Shown here one piece after another: positions 8,901 through 17,138 of a DNA stretch of 64,000 nt. Position 1 is the first letter of the stretch. Each line of letters begins with the position of its first letter. Both the position numbers and the translations under genes were made by a program. The notes under the pieces were generated by a model. The model ran no database searches. It saw only the letters and a list, made by a program, of their open reading frames with translations, and was not told the origin of the DNA. The DNA is from Sphingobacterium sp. SYP-B4668 (lineage in GTDB: Bacteria > Bacteroidota > Bacteroidia > Sphingobacteriales > Sphingobacteriaceae). The stretch is taken from the NCBI RefSeq assembly GCF_027627455.1, contig NZ_CP115483.1, positions 5,353,113 through 5,417,112 of the forward strand, in the 5' to 3' direction.

Positions 8901-9098
8901 TCCTGACATCGCAGTCAAACGTAGAGCGAGCCCCCCTTCAGAAGGTACCCGCCACAGGTCTCCATCGTAACTAAACACAACGGTATTTCCATCTGGACTT
9001 AGTGTAGGATAAGACAAAAATGAGACCGGTGATTGAGCGTGAGCCCCAAGCAGACTACCGAAAGAAAGTCCCAATGAACACAGAAAAACTTTTATCAT
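5937..9098 (-). CDS. Tricorn-like S41 family protease, first copy
   Basis: A 1053-residue exported protease. A signal peptide (residues 1-21, ending GAHAQ) is followed by WD40/PD40-type beta-propeller repeats to about residue 560, with typical SPDGKW and SWSWDSQSIYF blades. After a Lys/Asp-rich linker come a helical domain, a PDZ domain (about 765-840, IQRGPAGRKGVDVKVGDQLV) and the S41 core. The tricorn catalytic set is visible: Ser742-His743 (NASHLG), nucleophile Ser960 (SLSDAE) and Glu1016 (LELTGVSPDI), close to the numbering of archaeal tricorn. Probably a periplasmic peptidase that trims oligopeptides. A paralogue lies at 42083-45337. Substrate unknown. Confidence 0.92.
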   Translation of the reverse strand: MIKVFLCSLGLSFGSLLGAHAQSPVSFLSYPTLSPDGNTVVFSYDGDLWRVPSEGGLALRLTAMSGNEIAPRISPDGKWLAFSSSQNGNMDVYTMPMEGGDIKQLTYHDAGDEVDSWSWDSQSIYFTSSRYNRFTSYRVNIGGGTAERLFPHYFNTIHNVVESPKGELLFNDSWESYSSANRKRYKGAFNPDILSYNLKSKVFKQYTDYEGKDFWASVDLKGNIYFASDEGSDEFNLYTFANDKKVALTKFSTSIKRPVVSANGAKVVFEKDYQLFVYDVETKKTIQPKISLSRNQVLGKQQEFDIKDNVSYLDVSVDGKKMAFVSRGELFVSDIDGKFVRQMPSHGERVMEVSWLKDNKTLLYSQTYEGYLNWFTTTADGKGGEKQLTQDHRNNRDIAFNKERTQAVYLSGRDEVRLLDLTSLKSKTIVKDEIWAFQNSSPSFSPDGEYVLFTAYRNFEQDILVHHLKTNSTINLTNTGVSETSPAWSPDGKYIYFASNRTKPSYPTGMQNARIYRMALEDFDEDYRSAKFDELFDESSNTKRDSTAVKKNGQDKKDETKAASTIKPMVMIDTQGLMDRITLASPAFGSQYNPSVFKKGDKTYLFFSSNHEGRGALYRTVMEPFVPNKTEKVVDGGVNSFFESGGKYYALSRGGIQKYNLEANKLDKVEVSLKFQRNLEKEFAQMFYETWAGIEENFYDGTFHGVDWEGIKRRYEAYLPNINNRSDLRILLNDMLGELNASHLGFNSSGPEERRNFVYVTNETGILYDQKDPYKVSQIIQRGPAGRKGVDVKVGDQLVEINGRKLDKSMDRDFYFTQPSLAEELELTFVRDGKKVKTNIRPQSTTTQREQLYDEWIKGNRSRVDALSKNRIAYSHMKNMGGEQLEQFLLDMAEQENNKEAIILDLRYNTGGNVHDEVLRFLSQRPYLHWQYRDGKRSPQSNFAPAAKPIVLLINEQSLSDAEMTAAGFKELKLGKIIGTETYRWIIFTSAKGLVDGSMYRVPAWGCYTLDGKDLELTGVSPDIAVRNTFVDRIEERDPQLERAIQEIINDLK

Positions 9099-9283
9099 GC
9101 AAAAATAGGTTATACTGTTTTATAATCTCTAAGCACCAAATTTAACATACTAATTCTGTTTAAACTCGCTTCTCCATCAAGTATTTGTTTTTTTACAATC
9201 ACTTGCCGAGCCTAACAAGCTATTACAACCCGGAAGAACTCTCCTTTTTAACCTTTTTTCACACACTCATCGCCAGTAGCTAT

Positions 9284-9313
9284 TTTGTAGCATTCAAACT
9301 TTTACTATTTTTG
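9284..9313 (+). promoter_or_regulatory. Promoter for the 127-aa secreted protein
   Basis: TTTG (9284-9287), 18 bases, TATTTTTG (9306-9313). Transcription would begin about five bases before the ATG at 9323. Confidence 0.6.
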
Positions 9314-9322
9314 CTGCCATTA

Positions 9323-9706
9323 ATGAAAGCATTAGTATACATCGTCACTACGTGCTTGCTCCTCTTTTGGGGGCATGGGGAGACTTTCGCATTCCCGCAC
9401 GATAGCGGGACCGCACACTTCTCTGTCCCGTATACTAAAACTCAACACTCTTCCTATACTCACCACCTATCCAAAAAGAATGTATCTTCCGAATTAGAGA
9501 AAGATTTAACATCCATTGAAAGCGAAGACACCGATATCGCTTTTAATAGAAAATATACTCTGCTTCCTAGCTATTATTTAGTTCTTTCCTATACACTACT
9601 TTACAATCAAGCGTACAATGAGACCACACAACTTCCATCCTGCAGTTTCAATCTCACCTATCACGCACCCGACAAATACATCCTCCAACATGCTTTGAGG
9701 ATTTGA
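9323..9706 (+). CDS. Small exported protein upstream of the RND operon
   Basis: A 127-residue protein not recognised as any family. The start at 9323 follows a good promoter and yields a signal peptide or anchor (MKALVYIVTTCLLLFWGHGE); the longer in-frame extension would begin upstream of that promoter. The remainder is rich in Ser, Thr, Tyr and His and has one more hydrophobic stretch (LLPSYYLVLSYTLLYNQAYN). The coding region contains a perfect small inverted repeat, TCCCGC/GCGGGA, at 9393-9410. The efflux operon begins 248 bases downstream; no gene or regulator is visible in that gap. A link to efflux is only positional. Confidence 0.5.
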   Translation: MKALVYIVTTCLLLFWGHGETFAFPHDSGTAHFSVPYTKTQHSSYTHHLSKKNVSSELEKDLTSIESEDTDIAFNRKYTLLPSYYLVLSYTLLYNQAYNETTQLPSCSFNLTYHAPDKYILQHALRI

Positions 9707-9954
9707 TTCCAATTAAACGACCTTCCTCAGCTTTCATGTAGTCTCGCAGCACTAGATACCAACCGTTTTTAGTATTGCCGCAGTATATTATTTTTTTGCT
9801 GTAGAAGCCCCTTTTATTCAGAACTCGCTTCCCGATTTCTATTCTCCATTTTGCTCATTATCAAAATAACAGCACATCGTGAACCTGCTCTTTGATTCTA
9901 TCAGAAGTCAAACATTTGTCAACCACGCACGTGCCCTCATAATACATCCATACA

Positions 9955-11037
9955 ATGAAAATAATTGTCCTATCTATAATTGCTTGCACACTTATGCTAC
10001 AATTTGCTTGCAGTCCTAAGAAAGAAGAAAAACAAGAAATCGCCAGATATGCGATTACCAGCCCCTTAATAATGGACACCACCTTTACCAAGGAGTACGT
10101 TTCTCAAATAAAGTCCTTTCAAAACATTGAAATCAGAGCCCAGGAAAAGGGCTTTCTGCAGCAGATATACGTAGACGAAGGACAATTCGTAAAGGCTGGT
10201 CAACTTCTGTTTCGGATTATGCCTAAAATATACGAAGCCGAATATCAAAAGGCCGAAGCCGAAGCCAAAGTCGCCGAAATTGAACTGCAGAACACTCGAT
10301 CCCTTGTTGATAAGGATATCGTATCCAAGAATGAGCAGGCTCTGGCACAAGCAAGGCTAGATCATGCCAACGCCGAGAAAGCTCTAGCTAAGCTACACCT
10401 TTCTTTCACCGAGATAAGAGCACCTTTTAACGGCACCATAGACCGCATACCCAAAAAATTAGGAAGCCTGATAGACGAAGGGGAGCTCCTGACCAATTTG
10501 TCTGACAATCGACAAGTATTTGCCTATTTCAATGTTTCAGAACCCGAATATCTAGACTATCAAACCAATACTAAAAATAGAGGAAGCAATACTGTCAATC
10601 TATTATTAGCGAACAATCAGCTCCTTCCCAATAAAGGTCTTATCGAGACAATAGAAAGCGAGTTCGATAGCGAGACAGGCAATATTGCCTTTCGTGCAAA
10701 GTTTCCCAATCCAGATAAATTACTACGAAACGGAGAAACAGGTAAAGTACTTATGACATTGCCCCTCACAAATGCTTTGGTCATTCCTCAGAAAGCAACT
10801 TATGAAACCCAAGATCAAAAATATGTGTTCATCATCGATAAAGAAGGTGTGGCAAGGTCCAAAAACATCCAAGTTGCCTATGAACTTCCAGACCTATATG
10901 TCATAAGTGCAGGTCTCTCTCAGGGGGATAAGATCCTCTTAGAAGGTGTTCAAAAGGTAAAGGACGATCAAAAAATTCAAACCAAGTTTGAAGATCCTGC
11001 AAAAGTTCTTCTATCCCTCAAATTAAACGCAGAGTAA
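9955..11037 (+). CDS. RND efflux periplasmic adaptor subunit (lipoprotein)
   Basis: Membrane-fusion protein of a tripartite RND pump, linking the inner-membrane pump to the outer-membrane channel. 360 residues with a lipoprotein-type signal (residues 1-19, LMLQFAC, Cys19). The lipoyl/barrel-sandwich half IEIRAQEKGFLQQIYVDEGQ and its partner IRAPFNGTIDRIPKKLGSLI flank an alpha-helical hairpin with many Ala and Glu (YEAEYQKAEAEAKVAEIELQ). A beta-barrel and membrane-proximal domain (LVIPQKATYETQDQKYVFII) complete the standard order. The pump gene follows after 22 bases. Substrates are unknown. Confidence 0.93.
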   Translation: MKIIVLSIIACTLMLQFACSPKKEEKQEIARYAITSPLIMDTTFTKEYVSQIKSFQNIEIRAQEKGFLQQIYVDEGQFVKAGQLLFRIMPKIYEAEYQKAEAEAKVAEIELQNTRSLVDKDIVSKNEQALAQARLDHANAEKALAKLHLSFTEIRAPFNGTIDRIPKKLGSLIDEGELLTNLSDNRQVFAYFNVSEPEYLDYQTNTKNRGSNTVNLLLANNQLLPNKGLIETIESEFDSETGNIAFRAKFPNPDKLLRNGETGKVLMTLPLTNALVIPQKATYETQDQKYVFIIDKEGVARSKNIQVAYELPDLYVISAGLSQGDKILLEGVQKVKDDQKIQTKFEDPAKVLLSLKLNAE

Positions 11038-11059
11038 GGCACCTAAAAAAGGAAAAATT

Positions 11060-14000
11060 ATGTTTAAGAAATTCATTCGTCGACCGGTCCTCTCTATTGT
11101 AATCTCATTGATTATCATATTTGTAGGGCTTTTATCACTGGCCAAACTGCCAGTAACACAATTTCCCTCCATTTCACCCCCCAAAGTAAACATTACGGCT
11201 GCTTATCCAGGGGCAAACAACGAGTTATTGATTAAATCTGTGGTCATACCATTAGAAAGAGGCCTAAATGGGATTCCTGGGATGAAATACATGACCTCCG
11301 ACGCTGGAAATGATGGAGAGGCATCCATTCAGATTGTATTTGACTTGGGGACAGATCCCAACGTCGCTGCAGTAAATGTTCAAAACCGAGTCTCATCTGT
11401 TGTCAACAAATTACCTCCGCTAGTGGTTCGCGAAGGCGTTAAAATCACACGAGAAGAACCCAACATGCTCATGTATATCAACTTATACAGCGACGACCCA
11501 AAAGCCGATCAAAAATTCCTCTTTAACTATGCCGACATCAACGTCATGTCCGAATTGAGACGGGTTAGTGGTGTTGGTTTTGCTGAAATATTAGGCACTC
11601 GTGAATATGCCATGCGCATCTGGTTGAAGCCAGATAGGCTAACTGCTTATAATATTTCTGCTGATGAAATCATGGAAGCTTTAAGTCAGCAAAGTTTAGA
11701 AGCTTCACCCGGTAAAACAGGAGAAAGCTCTGGTAAACGATCCCAATCTTTTGAATATATCTTGAAATATCCCGGCCGTTTTAACAATGAAAAAGACTAT
11801 GGAAATATCATTCTCAAAGCCAAGTCAGGTGGTGAGTTTGTCAGATTAAAAGATGTTGCTGATATTGAATTTGGTTCGTCAATGTATGATATATACTCCA
11901 CACTAAATGGGAAACCATCCGCAGCAATTACCGTAAAACAGTCTTATGGTTCAAATGCCAGTGAAGTAATCAAAAATGTGAAAACATTGATGGCCGATCT
12001 TCAGAAGAACAATCTACCTAAGGGGATGCACTACGACATCAGTTATGATGTTTCTCGTTTTTTGGACGCTTCCATAGAAAAAGTTGTCCACACCCTATTC
12101 GAAGCCTTTATATTAGTTGCCATTGTTGTATTTATGTTTCTCGGTGACTGGCGCTCCACAATTATCCCTGCCTTAGCCGTTCCCGTCTCACTAGTTGGCA
12201 CATTTGCGATTATGTCAGCCTTTGGCATTACCCTCAACATGATTTCCCTTTTTGCCCTCGTAATGGCAATTGGAGTAGTCGTTGATGATGCAATCGTCGT
12301 CATCGAGGCTGTGCATGCCAAAATGGAAGAGAAAAATCTATCCCCTCTAAAGGCCACAGAAGAAGCTATGCATGAGATTAGTGGTGCCATTATCGCCATT
12401 ACGTTGGTCATGGCCTCTGTATTTATCCCCGTCGCCTTTATGTCGGGCCCCGTTGGAGTCTTCTACCGACAATTTTCTATAACCATGGCCTCAGCTATAA
12501 TCCTATCTGGTGTAGCCGCATTAACCTTGACACCCGCACTCTGTGCCCTGATTCTGAAAAACAATCATGGAAAACCCAGAAAGAAAAGTCTCATTACCCT
12601 CCTTTTAGATAAATTCAATAATTTATTTACAAAGGGAGCACGACGGTACGAGGCTCTTTTAAATAAAACCGTTACCAAAAAAGCTATTACTTTACCCTTA
12701 CTACTAGCATTTTGCGTCTGTACATTTTTGCTAAGCAACACCCTTCCTTCGGGATTTATTCCTGGAGAAGACCAAGGCATGATTTACGCCATTATCCAGA
12801 CTCCGCCTGGCTCTACTTTGGAAAGGACCAATCAAATCGCGAAAGAACTTTTAAGAGAATCGGAGGACATCGAAGGTGTACAGTCCGTTTCCTCATTGGC
12901 AGGTTATGAAATTCTGACAGAAGGAACCGGTTCCAATTCTGGGACCTGCCTCATTAATCTCAAAAGTTGGGAAGAACGCAAAGAGTCTGCTGCACAGATT
13001 ATTGAAGAGTTGGAAGAAAAAGCAAAAAATATACCGGGAGCCAATATTGAGTTTTTTCAACCACCCTCCATTCCCGGTTACGGTGCCGCAGGTGGTTTTG
13101 AACTTCGCTTGCTAGACAAAGCCGGAAGTGGAGACTATCAGAAAATGGAGCACGTAAGCACTGATTTTGTAAGAGAGCTAAAAAAACGTCCTGAATTGGG
13201 ATCCGCTTTCACCTTTTATTCTGCAAGTTTCCCACAATATATGTTGAGGATTGACAATGATCTTGCCGAACAAAAAGGAATCACCATAGAAAAAGCAATG
13301 GACAATCTTTCGACACTAATCGGCTCTAATTACGAGACCAGCTTTATTCGTTTCGACAGGCCATACAAAGTTATTGTTCAGGCCAGCCCACAATACCGAG
13401 CCCTTCCCACAGATCTATTGAAGTTATATGTTAAGAACGATAAAGATCAGATGGTACCATATGCCGCCTTTATGCGATTAGAAAAGGTATATGGCCTGTC
13501 CGAGATCACTCGCCACAATATGTATAACTCCGCCGAGGTCAGTGGATCCCCAGCCCCAGCATACAGTAGTGGACAGGCTATTAAAGCCATCCAAGAAGTC
13601 GCAGACAAAAAGTTACCCCGGGGGTTTGGTATCGATTGGGCTGGAATCTCGAAAGACGAAGTAAGCCGAGGCAATGAAGCTATTTATATATTTCTGATTT
13701 GCTTAGGATTTGTATACTTGATTCTCTCTGCACAATATGAAAGTTTCATTCTTCCACTCCCCGTTATCCTTTCCTTACCTACAGGTATATTTGGAGCATT
13801 TCTCTGTCTCAAGTTACTCGGACTAGAAAACAATATTTATGCGCAAGTTGCGATGGTTATGTTGATTGGACTACTGGGTAAAAATGCGGTATTAATAGTA
13901 GAATTCGCTGTACAGAAAAAAGCAGAAGAAGGTATTTCCGTCCTAAAAGCCGCTATTGAAGGTGCCACTATTCGCTTCCGTCCGATCTTGATGACATCGT

Positions 14001-14251
14001 TTGCATTCATTGCCGGATTGATTCCTTTGGTACTAGCCACCGGTCCTGGCGCGCTGGGCAACCGGACTATCGGAACTGCCGCCGCCGGAGGCATGTTTAT
14101 CGGAACGATTTTCGGGTTGATGATTATTCCAGGACTATATTACATTTTCGGAACCCTTGCTGAAAAGTCCAGATTGGCAAAATATGAAGAAGAAAATCCA
14201 TTAACAGAAAAAACTGAACCCTATGAACACGATGGAAAATTTGAAGACTAA
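11060..14251 (+). CDS. RND efflux transporter permease subunit (AcrB/HAE1 type)
   Basis: A 1063-residue proton-driven inner-membrane exporter. Standard two-fold layout: TM1 at residues 10-28, a large periplasmic porter domain, TM2-6, then TM7 and a second porter domain, TM8-12. TM4 carries VVVDDAIVVIEAV, with the Asp-Asp pair needed for proton relay, and TM10 contains the matching Lys (GLLGKNAVLIVEFAV). The HAE1 hallmark FRPILMTSFAFIAGLIPLVL is present near the C-terminus. Such pumps export drugs, dyes or bile-like compounds; the true substrate cannot be read here. It is the middle gene of the adaptor-pump-channel operon and its 3' end overlaps the channel gene. Confidence 0.96.
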   Translation: MFKKFIRRPVLSIVISLIIIFVGLLSLAKLPVTQFPSISPPKVNITAAYPGANNELLIKSVVIPLERGLNGIPGMKYMTSDAGNDGEASIQIVFDLGTDPNVAAVNVQNRVSSVVNKLPPLVVREGVKITREEPNMLMYINLYSDDPKADQKFLFNYADINVMSELRRVSGVGFAEILGTREYAMRIWLKPDRLTAYNISADEIMEALSQQSLEASPGKTGESSGKRSQSFEYILKYPGRFNNEKDYGNIILKAKSGGEFVRLKDVADIEFGSSMYDIYSTLNGKPSAAITVKQSYGSNASEVIKNVKTLMADLQKNNLPKGMHYDISYDVSRFLDASIEKVVHTLFEAFILVAIVVFMFLGDWRSTIIPALAVPVSLVGTFAIMSAFGITLNMISLFALVMAIGVVVDDAIVVIEAVHAKMEEKNLSPLKATEEAMHEISGAIIAITLVMASVFIPVAFMSGPVGVFYRQFSITMASAIILSGVAALTLTPALCALILKNNHGKPRKKSLITLLLDKFNNLFTKGARRYEALLNKTVTKKAITLPLLLAFCVCTFLLSNTLPSGFIPGEDQGMIYAIIQTPPGSTLERTNQIAKELLRESEDIEGVQSVSSLAGYEILTEGTGSNSGTCLINLKSWEERKESAAQIIEELEEKAKNIPGANIEFFQPPSIPGYGAAGGFELRLLDKAGSGDYQKMEHVSTDFVRELKKRPELGSAFTFYSASFPQYMLRIDNDLAEQKGITIEKAMDNLSTLIGSNYETSFIRFDRPYKVIVQASPQYRALPTDLLKLYVKNDKDQMVPYAAFMRLEKVYGLSEITRHNMYNSAEVSGSPAPAYSSGQAIKAIQEVADKKLPRGFGIDWAGISKDEVSRGNEAIYIFLICLGFVYLILSAQYESFILPLPVILSLPTGIFGAFLCLKLLGLENNIYAQVAMVMLIGLLGKNAVLIVEFAVQKKAEEGISVLKAAIEGATIRFRPILMTSFAFIAGLIPLVLATGPGALGNRTIGTAAAGGMFIGTIFGLMIIPGLYYIFGTLAEKSRLAKYEEENPLTEKTEPYEHDGKFED

Positions 14252-15680
14252 GCGCTTAATTCCAGCAATTGCGCTATCGATTGCCTTAGTGGGATGCAGT
14301 GCTCCCAAAGCCACTGTCATAAGAGACCAGATAAAAGAAAATATCCCTCAAAATTTTCAACCTTCCACACCCCAAGACACCAGCCACAATAGTGGCGCAA
14401 CCCCTTGGAGGCAATTTTTCACCGACCCCAATTTGGTAAGTCTTATCGAGACGGCCATAACAAACAATCAAGAATTGTTAATTACACTTCAGCAGATAGA
14501 AATTGCCAAAAGCAATGTCGGCTATAAAAAAGGAAAACTAAGTCCTTTCGTTGCAGCCAAACTTGGTACTAGCTTAACTAAAGCAGGTCGATATACCAGT
14601 GAAGGCGCAGGTGATGCCACGACCGAGATTGAGCCAGGAAAAGAAATACCCGACCCCCTTGGGAATTTTGAGGGTGGCTTAATGGCCAATTGGGAAATTG
14701 ATATTTGGAAAAAACTCCGAACAGAAAAGGCAGCAGCGGTAGCACACTACCTTTCAACAGTTGAAGGCAAAAACTTTGTTCTTTCCAATTTAATTGAAGA
14801 AGTCGCTAACAATTATTATGAATTATTAGCCTTAGACAATCAGTTGGATATCCTACGGCAATATATCGGTCTACAACAAAAAGCGCTGGACATTTCTCGA
14901 ATTCAAAAACAGGCAGCCGCGACAACAGAGTTAGCCGTGAAAAAATTTGAGGCCGAACTCGCCAAATCCAAAGCAACCGAATATACTATTCACCAGCAGA
15001 TCACCGAAAAAGAAAACCAAATCAATACGCTCCTTGGGCGCTATCCCCAAGAAATCGTAAGAACAAAGGATAGCTTTATGTCCACCATACCACCCCCTGT
15101 ATATACCGGAATTCCATCACAGCTTCTCGCCAACAGACCCGATATCAAACAGGCGGAATGGGAACTAAAATCTGCAAAACTCGATGTAGAAGCTGCTCGG
15201 AAGGAATTCTATCCTTCACTCGAAATCTCAGCGACACTCGGGTTAGAGGCCTTTAAGCCATCTTATTTAGTAAAAATGCCTGAATCTATAGCTGCCGGTC
15301 TAGTGGGTGAGTTGGCCGGTCCATTGATTAATAAAAGTGCAATAAAAGCCAACTTTCAATCGGCGGATGCCCGGCAGATACAGGCTTTATATGAATATGA
15401 CAAGACAATCTTGAATGCCTATCTCGATATTGCCAACCTCATGTCAAAAGTCAAAAACATCGCACAATATTATCAGTTGAAATCAGAAGAAACACTAGCT
15501 TTAGATCAATCCATTGACATCGCCAATCAATTATTTTCAAACGCTAGGGCGGACTATCTCGAAGTTTTGCTTAACCAAAGAGATGCTTTAGACGCGAAAC
15601 TGGAATTAATAGAGGCAAAGCAAAAGCAATTAAGCACCGTCGTTGATATCTATAAAGGCTTAGGAGGAGGCTGGAAGTAA
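14223..15680 (+). CDS. RND efflux outer-membrane factor (TolC/OprM/NodT family lipoprotein)
   Basis: Outer-membrane channel of the tripartite pump. 485 residues with a lipoprotein signal (IALSIALVGCSAPK, Cys25). Two OEP repeats are visible: the first with NLIEEVANNYYELLALDNQL and the second with SKVKNIAQYYQLKSEETLAL, each forming long helices. The NodT-type LLANRPDIKQAEWELKSAKL segment is clear. It overlaps the pump gene by 29 bases; an ATG at 14232 is an equally possible start. A hairpin terminator follows at 15.7 kb, closing the operon. Confidence 0.93.
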   Translation: MNTMENLKTKRLIPAIALSIALVGCSAPKATVIRDQIKENIPQNFQPSTPQDTSHNSGATPWRQFFTDPNLVSLIETAITNNQELLITLQQIEIAKSNVGYKKGKLSPFVAAKLGTSLTKAGRYTSEGAGDATTEIEPGKEIPDPLGNFEGGLMANWEIDIWKKLRTEKAAAVAHYLSTVEGKNFVLSNLIEEVANNYYELLALDNQLDILRQYIGLQQKALDISRIQKQAAATTELAVKKFEAELAKSKATEYTIHQQITEKENQINTLLGRYPQEIVRTKDSFMSTIPPPVYTGIPSQLLANRPDIKQAEWELKSAKLDVEAARKEFYPSLEISATLGLEAFKPSYLVKMPESIAAGLVGELAGPLINKSAIKANFQSADARQIQALYEYDKTILNAYLDIANLMSKVKNIAQYYQLKSEETLALDQSIDIANQLFSNARADYLEVLLNQRDALDAKLELIEAKQKQLSTVVDIYKGLGGGWK

Positions 15681-15698
15681 CAGCTTGCAATCCCTTCG

Positions 15699-15749
15699 AA
15701 ATCGTCACGGTATTTCTGAAACTAAGCTCCGAAATATCGTGATGATTTT
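15699..15749 (+). terminator. Terminator of the RND efflux operon
   Basis: AAATCGTCACGGTATTTC pairs over about 18 positions with GAAATATCGTGATGATTT, followed by T-rich sequence. The remaining 90 bases to the convergent gene show no feature. Confidence 0.65.
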
Positions 15750-15836
15750 CTAGATTATTTCCAGTGTCACCCCCGTCCCTGACAACCTATTTCAACTAGA
15801 GCACTTATTTATAAATTTCCTCTTATTCACCTTCCT

Positions 15837-16547
15837 TTAGGAATAAAGCAACCCAAATACTATCCCTGCAAAAATAAAGCTGTCATAGCGATCCAATATT
15901 CCACCGTGTTCAGGAATAAGCTTACTATAATCTTTTATCAAACACATCCGCTTATACCAAGAAGCCAATATATCCCCAACAAAAGCACTCGCGCAAATCA
16001 CCAATGGCGATACCCAAATCGCGTTTCCAGAAATCTCCAACCACCGTGTCATATATATACCGGTAGCGCTTCCCATCACGGTTCCTCCGATTACACCCGC
16101 GATTGTCTTATTCGGACTGATATTTGGTAGAATTTTCCGCTTACCGAAAAGCTGCCCGGTCAATTGTGCAAACCCATCAAAGGTAAAGACAATCATATAC
16201 ACATATAGTATAAATACCGACGACATCTTAACGGAAAATCCATAGAAGAAAAAGGATAAAACGAGGAAAAAAATGATAGAAACCCCCAGAAATACTCCCC
16301 CTCGCTTTGAAGACCGCCAACCTTTACAAATTTCATACGTCCCTATAAACAATAAACCTATCGCTAGATTCTGCATATAACCCTTATATATACACCAAAT
16401 TGTTCCTGCCACAATTATGAGATAGAAAAGATACTTTATCCAGCGCCCTTTAGCTTTATCAATATCTTCATTCATATTCAAAATAGCCAAAGCAATTGCT
16501 CCTACCGCGAAAAATGTAATTACGATATACAATGACGACCAGAGCAT
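15837..16547 (-). CDS. CdsA-like cytidylyltransferase, paralogue in the HMGR operon
   Basis: A 236-residue polytopic membrane protein with about seven hydrophobic segments. The C-terminal half carries the CDP-diglyceride synthase signature in the order SPNKTIAGVIGG, GDILASWYKRMCLIKD and IPEHGGILDRYDS. The family normally reads PGHGG; here Gly is replaced by Glu. It probably makes a CDP-activated lipid or alcohol from CTP. A second, canonical cdsA lies at 37476-38276, so this copy is likely specialised. It starts two bases after the CDP-alcohol phosphatidyltransferase gene, a pairing that resembles E. coli ynbA-ynbB. True substrate unknown. Confidence 0.8.
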   Translation of the reverse strand: MLWSSLYIVITFFAVGAIALAILNMNEDIDKAKGRWIKYLFYLIIVAGTIWCIYKGYMQNLAIGLLFIGTYEICKGWRSSKRGGVFLGVSIIFFLVLSFFFYGFSVKMSSVFILYVYMIVFTFDGFAQLTGQLFGKRKILPNISPNKTIAGVIGGTVMGSATGIYMTRWLEISGNAIWVSPLVICASAFVGDILASWYKRMCLIKDYSKLIPEHGGILDRYDSFIFAGIVFGLLYS

Positions 16548-16549
16548 AC

Positions 16550-17131
16550 TTACTTAGTTCTACTACGTAAGACAAAGAAAATGCTCCTTAGATTGGAGTT
16601 AAGACTCGGCAATAAAATAACCAACATTAATTCCTCTATATACGCAAAACAGCTGATAACGAGCATAAAATAGAAATAACCCTCGTGAAACTCGAATACA
16701 AAAAAGGTAAAAATAAAGATGCCCTGCACATAACCCGTTACCTTATAGGACCACAAATGAAAACTTGGAAACCGTCCAAAACGAATCACGGATAATAGTT
16801 GTGGAAGCATCCACATGACCATCAATATCGCAAACTCAGCACGATACTCCATCACGAATGCCCGCTCCAGCATAACCATTCCCATAAATGCCATTACATA
16901 GGTTCCGATGTCTGCCAGTGAATCCAACTTCGCTCCCAATTCCGTTTCTAGATGAAACACTCTAGCAATCAGACCATCCAATATATCGGTTATCAAATTA
17001 ATCGACAACAATATAATAAACAGCGAATTATTCCCAACCACGATTGCTTGTACGATAAAAGGTACCGCCAAGAGACGGTATGCTGATAGTACATTCGGTA
17101 CGTTCCACAATTTTTCTTTCTTTGATTCCAT
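16550..17131 (-). CDS. CDP-alcohol phosphatidyltransferase family protein
   Basis: A 193-residue integral membrane enzyme that transfers a phosphoalcohol from a CDP-linked donor with release of CMP. The family motif DG-x2-AR-x8-G-x3-D-x3-D is intact (DGLIARVFHLETELGAKLDS then LAD), at residues of about 55-80, flanked by six or so hydrophobic helices. The start MESKKEKLWNVP (17131) is preferred: the longer reading would run through the 3' end of HMG-CoA reductase. It lies seven bases after that gene and two before the CdsA-like gene, so translation is probably coupled. The acceptor (glycerol phosphate, inositol phosphate, serine or other) cannot be told from sequence. Confidence 0.87.
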   Translation of the reverse strand: MESKKEKLWNVPNVLSAYRLLAVPFIVQAIVVGNNSLFIILLSINLITDILDGLIARVFHLETELGAKLDSLADIGTYVMAFMGMVMLERAFVMEYRAEFAILMVMWMLPQLLSVIRFGRFPSFHLWSYKVTGYVQGIFIFTFFVFEFHEGYFYFMLVISCFAYIEELMLVILLPSLNSNLRSIFFVLRSRTK

Positions 17132-17138
17132 CGTTAAA

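Noticed and set aside
9100..9107. TATTTTTG on the minus strand next to the first tricorn-like gene
   Set aside because: It ends only one base before the ATG and lacks a spaced TTTG, so transcription would start inside the gene; probably not its promoter.
10066..10350. Opposite-strand open frame inside the RND adaptor gene
   Set aside because: Mirror of a clearly conserved coding region; no promoter or recognisable protein.
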